Positions 60,913-64,000 of a stretch of 64,000 bases of DNA are shown one piece after another. The translations under genes and the position numbers were made by a program. The DNA is from Lentzea nigeriaca (GTDB taxonomy: Bacteria; Actinomycetota; Actinomycetes; Mycobacteriales; Pseudonocardiaceae), in NCBI RefSeq assembly GCF_016907955.1, contig NZ_JAFBCX010000018.1, positions 1-64,000 of the forward strand. The letters are read 5' to 3'. Below the pieces are notes generated by a model. That model worked only from the letters and a program-made list of their open reading frames with translations. It was not told the origin of the DNA and ran no database searches. The first letter of the stretch is position 1. The number at the start of each line of letters is the position of its first letter.

Positions 60913-61165
60913 CCTGCTCGGACGTACGGTCCGCGACCGCGCGGGGAACCCGCTCGGCAGGGTGGCCGACCTGCTCACCGAACCGGACGAGCACGGCAGG
61001 CACCGGGTGGTCAGGGTGCTCGTGACCCCGCGATGGCGCGGGCGGCTGCTCGGGTTCGAACGGCCCGGCATCCAACGGCCGTGGCTGCTCGAACGGATCT
61101 CCTACCTGCTGCACCGCGGCACGCGCGAGGTGCCGTGGGAGGACGTCGACTGGTCGTCCGAATAG
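60899..61165 (+). CDS. Short PRC-barrel-like protein
   Basis: An 88-residue protein: ASDLLGRTVRDRAGNPLGRV, a charged GRHRVVRVLVTPRWRGRLLG strand region and a tail ending VPWEDVDWSSE. Same fold type as the preceding gene, which it overlaps by 14 bases, and last gene of the transporter unit. Role unknown. Confidence 0.72.
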   Translation: MLASDLLGRTVRDRAGNPLGRVADLLTEPDEHGRHRVVRVLVTPRWRGRLLGFERPGIQRPWLLERISYLLHRGTREVPWEDVDWSSE

Positions 61166-61168
61166 GAC

Positions 61169-61261
61169 TCACCGCGCGTCGATGCGTGCCGCCTTGCCGC
61201 TGCGCAGGTGGTCGACGACCGGCTGGGTGATCACCTCACCGGGCAGCACGGGCAGGAACAC
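61169..61261 (-). CDS. Possible 30-residue small protein or gene remnant
   Basis: A short reading frame from GTG 61261 (VFLPVLPGEVITQPVV, then DHLRSGKAARIDAR) with nearly perfect G/C at third codon positions, which supports coding or recently coding DNA. AAAGGAG lies 18 bases upstream, too far for a normal site; a different-frame GTG 7 bases after that site gives a 13-residue peptide with four cysteines. It is not cotranscribed with the VOC gene if the hairpin at 61298-61317 terminates. Weak call. Confidence 0.3.
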   Translation of the reverse strand: MFLPVLPGEVITQPVVDHLRSGKAARIDAR

Positions 61262-61297
61262 CGGGTGTGCACGTGCTGTCTCCTTTCCCGAGGCGGA

Positions 61298-61317
61298 TGC
61301 GGCCGGATTCGGCCGCA
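61298..61317 (-). terminator. Hairpin after the VOC gene
   Basis: Perfect 8-base arms TGCGGCCG (61298-61305) and CGGCCGCA (61310-61317) with a GATT loop, 12 bases downstream of the VOC-protein stop on the minus strand. No U-tract follows, as is common in actinomycetes. Confidence 0.55.
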
Positions 61318-61329
61318 CCCGGCGGGTTC

Positions 61330-61773
61330 TCAGGCGACGTCGAGGATCCAGGTCACGCCGAACCGGTCGGTGAGCATGCCGAAGCCGGGTGTCCACGGCG
61401 CGGGACCGAAGGCCTCGATCACGGTGGCCCCGTCGGCGAGACGGTTCCAGTGCTCGGTGACCTCCTCGACCGTCTCGGCACGCACGGACAGGAAGAACGG
61501 CTCGTCGGTGATGGTCACGCCGTTCTCCCGGCGCGTCGTGCCCTGCGGCCGCGGCGCGTTCTCGCCCGGCACGTCGTAGGCCATGACCCGGAAGCCGTTG
61601 TCGGCGACGACCTGGCCGAACACCACATTCTGGGCGCCGGGCAGGTCGGCGGGCATGCCGAAGTCGCCGTAGGTGGCGATCACGGCCTTGCCGCCGAACA
61701 CCGACTCGTAGAACTCCAGGGCCTCCCTGGCCTGGCCGCGGAAGTTCAGGTGGGCGACTGCGTTGAGCGACAT
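61330..61773 (-). CDS. VOC-family protein (PhnB-like)
   Basis: A 147-residue glyoxalase/bleomycin-resistance-fold protein of the PhnB-like group: AVAHLNFRGQAREALEFYES, VFGGKAVIATYGDFGMP, then FGMLTDRFGVTWILDVA. Cytoplasmic; reaction unknown. ATG 61773 is divergent from the WYL regulator at 61882, which probably controls it; this pairing of a VOC protein and a WYL regulator is common in actinomycetes. Confidence 0.87.
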   Translation of the reverse strand: MSLNAVAHLNFRGQAREALEFYESVFGGKAVIATYGDFGMPADLPGAQNVVFGQVVADNGFRVMAYDVPGENAPRPQGTTRRENGVTITDEPFFLSVRAETVEEVTEHWNRLADGATVIEAFGPAPWTPGFGMLTDRFGVTWILDVA

Positions 61774-61837
61774 GGTGGTCCTTCGGAAATCGTTCTGGCC
61801 GCGGGAGGTTTCCGGCGACGAGAACCACGATGTCAGC

Positions 61838-61864
61838 AGTAGCGGACAGGGAACGTCCGCTACT
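61838..61864. promoter_or_regulatory. Inverted repeat operator between VOC and WYL genes
   Basis: Perfect 10-base arms AGTAGCGGAC (61838-61847) and GTCCGCTACT (61855-61864) with a 7-base spacer, in the 108-base divergent gap and 17 bases before the WYL start. Probably the binding site of the WYL regulator for both divergent promoters. Confidence 0.6.
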
Positions 61865-61881
61865 TGTGCGAGGCTTCGTCC

Positions 61882-62868
61882 ATGCCGATCGCCTCCTCCG
61901 CGACCACCTCCGGCCGCCTGCTCGCCCTGCTGTCGATGCTGCAGGTTCGTCGCGACTGGCCGGGCGTGCTGCTCGCGCAACGGCTCGGCGTCAGCGAACG
62001 CACCGTGCGCCGGGACGTCGACCGGCTGCGCGAGCTCGGCTACGCCGTCCACGCCATCAAGGGGCCGGACGGCGGCTACCGGCTGGAGGCGGGCAGCGAG
62101 GTGCCGCCGCTGCTGTTCGACGAGGACCAGGCGGTCGCGCTGGCGGTGGCGTTGCGGATCGCCGTCGGCACCGGGGCGGGGATCGAGGAGGCCGCCGCGC
62201 GTGCCCTGGTCACCGTGCGGCAGGTGCTGCCCGCCCGCCTGCGCCGCCGCGTCGACGCACTCGAAGTCACCACGGCGGAACCAAGGCGACGCCAGGTGGA
62301 CACCGAGGTGCTGCTCGCGTTGAGCAGCGCCATCCGTGCGCGTGAAGAGGTGCGGTTCGACTACCACTCACCAGGTCAGGGAGATGACGCGAAACCGGCC
62401 CGCCGGGTGCAGCCGCACCATCTCGTGGTGAGGGCCGGTCGCTGGTATCTCGTCGGCTGGAGCGCCGAACGGGAGGACTGGCGGACCTATCGGGCCGACC
62501 GGATGACCCTGCGCATCCCCAACGGGCCGCGTTTCACGCCGCGGGAGGTGCCCGGCGGGGACGTCGCGGCCTTTCTCGCGGCCAGGTTCAAGGGATCTGA
62601 CACCAACGCCTGGCCGTGCGAGGGAGAAGTGGTGCTGCATAGTCCCATCGCGGAGGTGGCGCCCTTCCTCGGCGACGGCGTCGCCGAGGAAATCAGTCCA
62701 CTTAGGACTCGTTTGCGGATCGGGTCGTGGTCCTGGGCCGCGCTCGCCGCCCGGTTGGCGCGGTTCGACACCGACGTCGATGTCGTTGCGCCACAAGCTC
62801 TGCGGGACGCGTTCGCCGATCTGGCGCGGCGTGCCGCCCGTGCGGCGGAGGTGGTGCGGCAGGCGTAG
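61882..62868 (+). CDS. WYL-domain transcriptional regulator
   Basis: A 328-residue regulator: winged helix (RLLALLSMLQVRRDWPGVLL, LGVSERTVRRDVDRLRELGY, IKGPDGGYRLEAG), WYL domain (VRFDYHSPGQGDD, then RRVQPHHLVVRAGRWYLVGW and RTYRADRMTLR) and a C-terminal extension. ATG 61882 gives the family-like start. Divergent to the VOC gene with a clear inverted repeat between them. Ends in a bidirectional hairpin. Confidence 0.9.
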   Translation: MPIASSATTSGRLLALLSMLQVRRDWPGVLLAQRLGVSERTVRRDVDRLRELGYAVHAIKGPDGGYRLEAGSEVPPLLFDEDQAVALAVALRIAVGTGAGIEEAAARALVTVRQVLPARLRRRVDALEVTTAEPRRRQVDTEVLLALSSAIRAREEVRFDYHSPGQGDDAKPARRVQPHHLVVRAGRWYLVGWSAEREDWRTYRADRMTLRIPNGPRFTPREVPGGDVAAFLAARFKGSDTNAWPCEGEVVLHSPIAEVAPFLGDGVAEEISPLRTRLRIGSWSWAALAARLARFDTDVDVVAPQALRDAFADLARRAARAAEVVRQA

Positions 62869-62893
62869 GTGTGGGCGGCGACGCCTGCCGCAC
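62854..62893. terminator. Bidirectional hairpin between convergent genes
   Basis: Perfect 12-base arms GTGCGGCAGGCG (62854-62865) and CGCCTGCCGCAC (62882-62893) with a 16-base loop. The left arm includes the last codons of the WYL gene and the right arm ends 4 bases before the stop of the convergent GlsB-like gene, so it can terminate both. Confidence 0.7.
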
Positions 62894-62897
62894 CGGT

Positions 62898-63164
62898 CTA
62901 GGATCGGCGGCCGTAGATTCCGGCCACCAGGCTCACGCCACCCGCGGCGAGAGCGATCTGGATGATCAGCTCGATCCAGTCGATGCCGCGCGTGTCCCCG
63001 ACACCGAACGCGTTGGCGACGAAGGTGCCGAGCAGGGCGGCGACGACACCGATGAGGATGGTCATCCAGATCGGGATCCGCTGCTTCCCCGGTACGACGA
63101 GCCTGCCGAGCGCGCCGATGACCAGTCCGACGAGGAGGGCGCTGAAGATTCCGGAGATCGCCAC
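62898..63164 (-). CDS. GlsB/YeaQ/YmgE-family membrane protein
   Basis: An 88-residue protein with three membrane segments: GIFSALLVGLVIGALGRLVV, WMTILIGVVAALLGTFVANA and WIELIIQIALAAGGVSLVAG, the usual pattern of the GlsB/YeaQ/YmgE stress-associated family. GTG 63164 begins 4 bases after the stop of the Spo0M-like gene, so the two are probably cotranscribed. Confidence 0.9.
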   Translation of the reverse strand: MAISGIFSALLVGLVIGALGRLVVPGKQRIPIWMTILIGVVAALLGTFVANAFGVGDTRGIDWIELIIQIALAAGGVSLVAGIYGRRS

Positions 63165-63168
63165 GGGA

Positions 63169-63999
63169 TCAGTCCTCGTCGTCGAAGAAGTCGTTGGCGA
63201 CGCTGCCGAGGGCCATGCCGCCGACCACACCGGCCGCACCGGCGGCCATCATGCCGCCCATGCCCGGCCCACGCCGCTGGCCGTAGCCGTCGTGGTCGTA
63301 GCCCCGGTTGCCGAAACCCGCCTGCTGGTTGCCGAAGGGCGCCTGCTGGTTGCCGAAGGCCGGGTTCAGCCGGCCGCGCTGGGCGACCTGCGTCAGCCAG
63401 CCGGTGATCGCCGACGCCCAGTCGGTGACCTGCGCTTCCTGGTGGGAGAGCCGCATCTGCCCGGTGGTGTCCCCTGAGGGGAACCGGCCACTGAGCTTGT
63501 CGGCCTCCAGCACGACGTACAGCTCGTCCGCGCTCGCCACGAAGGTCAGCTCCACGTCGCTGACGCCGCCAGCGAACTGGGCGGGCGGGAAGAACGCGAG
63601 CTCCTGGCGGCCGGCCTCGATCTCGGTGCCGCGGAAGGTGAAACCGAGCTGCCCGAAGGCGTCCAGCACCTTGTTCTGCGACGGCAGCGGCCCGACCATG
63701 ATCGGGTCGAGGTCGCCCTTGTCGGGTGCGCCCGCGATCGTCAGCTCGGTCCGCACGCCCACGCTCACGCCCGGCAGCTGCATGCCGCCGACCGCGGTGA
63801 TCGGGGTCTCCCACGGCAACGTCAGCTGGAACGGGATCGACACCAGCTGGTTGGCGGGAACCCGCACGCCCTGCTGCACGACGACGCGGGAGAACTCGGC
63901 CTCGTTGCCCGTCACGAGCGAGAGGACGACCTGCTCGATCTCGGTGTCCGAGCTGCCGCCCTGGACTCGGACCTGGCCGGCGATCACCTGGCCTGGCAC
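63169..63999 (-). CDS. Spo0M-family sporulation-control protein, N-terminus outside window
   Basis: At least 276 residues of a Spo0M/SpoOM-family protein with an arrestin-like beta fold: DTEIEQVVLSLVTGNEAEFS, NQLVSIPFQLTLPWETPITA, VELTFVASADELYVVLEADK. Toward the C-terminus are three FGNQQ/FGNR repeats and a glycine/methionine-rich tail ending DFFDDED. Spo0M affects sporulation and cell division in Bacillus and is widespread in actinomycetes. The first residues of the family lie beyond position 64000, so the gene is cut here; GTG 63999 is not a trustworthy start. Confidence 0.88.
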   Translation of the reverse strand: MPGQVIAGQVRVQGGSSDTEIEQVVLSLVTGNEAEFSRVVVQQGVRVPANQLVSIPFQLTLPWETPITAVGGMQLPGVSVGVRTELTIAGAPDKGDLDPIMVGPLPSQNKVLDAFGQLGFTFRGTEIEAGRQELAFFPPAQFAGGVSDVELTFVASADELYVVLEADKLSGRFPSGDTTGQMRLSHQEAQVTDWASAITGWLTQVAQRGRLNPAFGNQQAPFGNQQAGFGNRGYDHDGYGQRRGPGMGGMMAAGAAGVVGGMALGSVANDFFDDED

Positions 64000-64000
64000 G

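Overview
The window comes from a high-GC actinomycete. Codon third positions are almost all G or C, GTG starts are common, and neighbouring genes usually overlap by four bases (ATGA or GTGA). The gene content (SARP regulators, Spo0M, lysyl-oxidase-like protein, WYL regulators) and codon style suggest a Pseudonocardiaceae-type organism such as Lentzea or Saccharothrix; the genus is an inference. No rRNA, tRNA, CRISPR array, insertion sequence or phage gene was recognised.

Layout. (1) 177-2091: ordinary chromosomal genes (DUF488, NTF2-like, WYL regulator). (2) 2101-3629, minus strand: a compact three-gene operon encoding an SdpB-family membrane protein, an SdpA-family protein and, first in the operon, a 47-residue peptide with a hydrophobic N-terminal half and a C-terminal CSTGC. 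It looks like a minimal relative of the Bacillus SdpABC toxin-maturation system. (3) 3835-43470: a large biosynthetic gene cluster. Two SARP-type regulators (3835-6900 and 6993-8609) lead into an essentially gapless run of genes to 40088; a third SARP-NB-ARC-TPR regulator follows (40369-43470). (4) 43484-64000: mostly chromosomal genes: secreted proteins including a tandem DUF4394 pair, acetyltransferases, a glycosyltransferase, a thiolase/thioesterase pair, a lysyl-oxidase-like protein, a MerR/VIT-vWA pair, a glycosidase, an epoxide hydrolase, an NRAMP-like transporter with PRC-barrel proteins, a second WYL regulator with a divergent VOC gene, and a GlsB/Spo0M pair cut by the window end.

How the cluster may work (inference from domain order). 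A fatty acyl-AMP ligase starts a lipopeptide: FAAL-T-C-A-T (15930), then C-A*-T-C-A-T-C-A-T (20900), then C-T (29395). A* is a shrunken adenylation domain without its core motifs, and the last protein has no adenylation domain, so two carrier domains need loading in trans. Upstream lie two separate adenylation-reductase proteins: A-R without any carrier domain (8625; its specificity residues read as asparagine-type) and A-T-R (11957). There is no thioesterase domain, so reductive release to an aldehyde or alcohol is plausible. Further building blocks could come from a GNAT-SidA fusion (N-acyl-N-hydroxy ornithine or lysine), from an FkbH/ACP/KAS III-like trio (glyceryl-derived unit), and from an unrecognised protein that may belong to the heme-dependent TDO/PrnB superfamily. 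A membrane-anchored penicillin-acylase-type hydrolase suggests the lipid is removed outside the cytoplasm. MbtH, a small membrane protein and an MFS exporter complete the operon.

Regulation visible in the sequence: three heptamers at exact 11-bp spacing lie upstream of the first SARP gene, with an AT-rich -10-like box 8 bp downstream. A second 11-bp-spaced set close to the TCGAGCG SARP consensus lies upstream of the second SARP gene. TTA codons in the first SARP gene and in the small peptide gene suggest bldA-type control.
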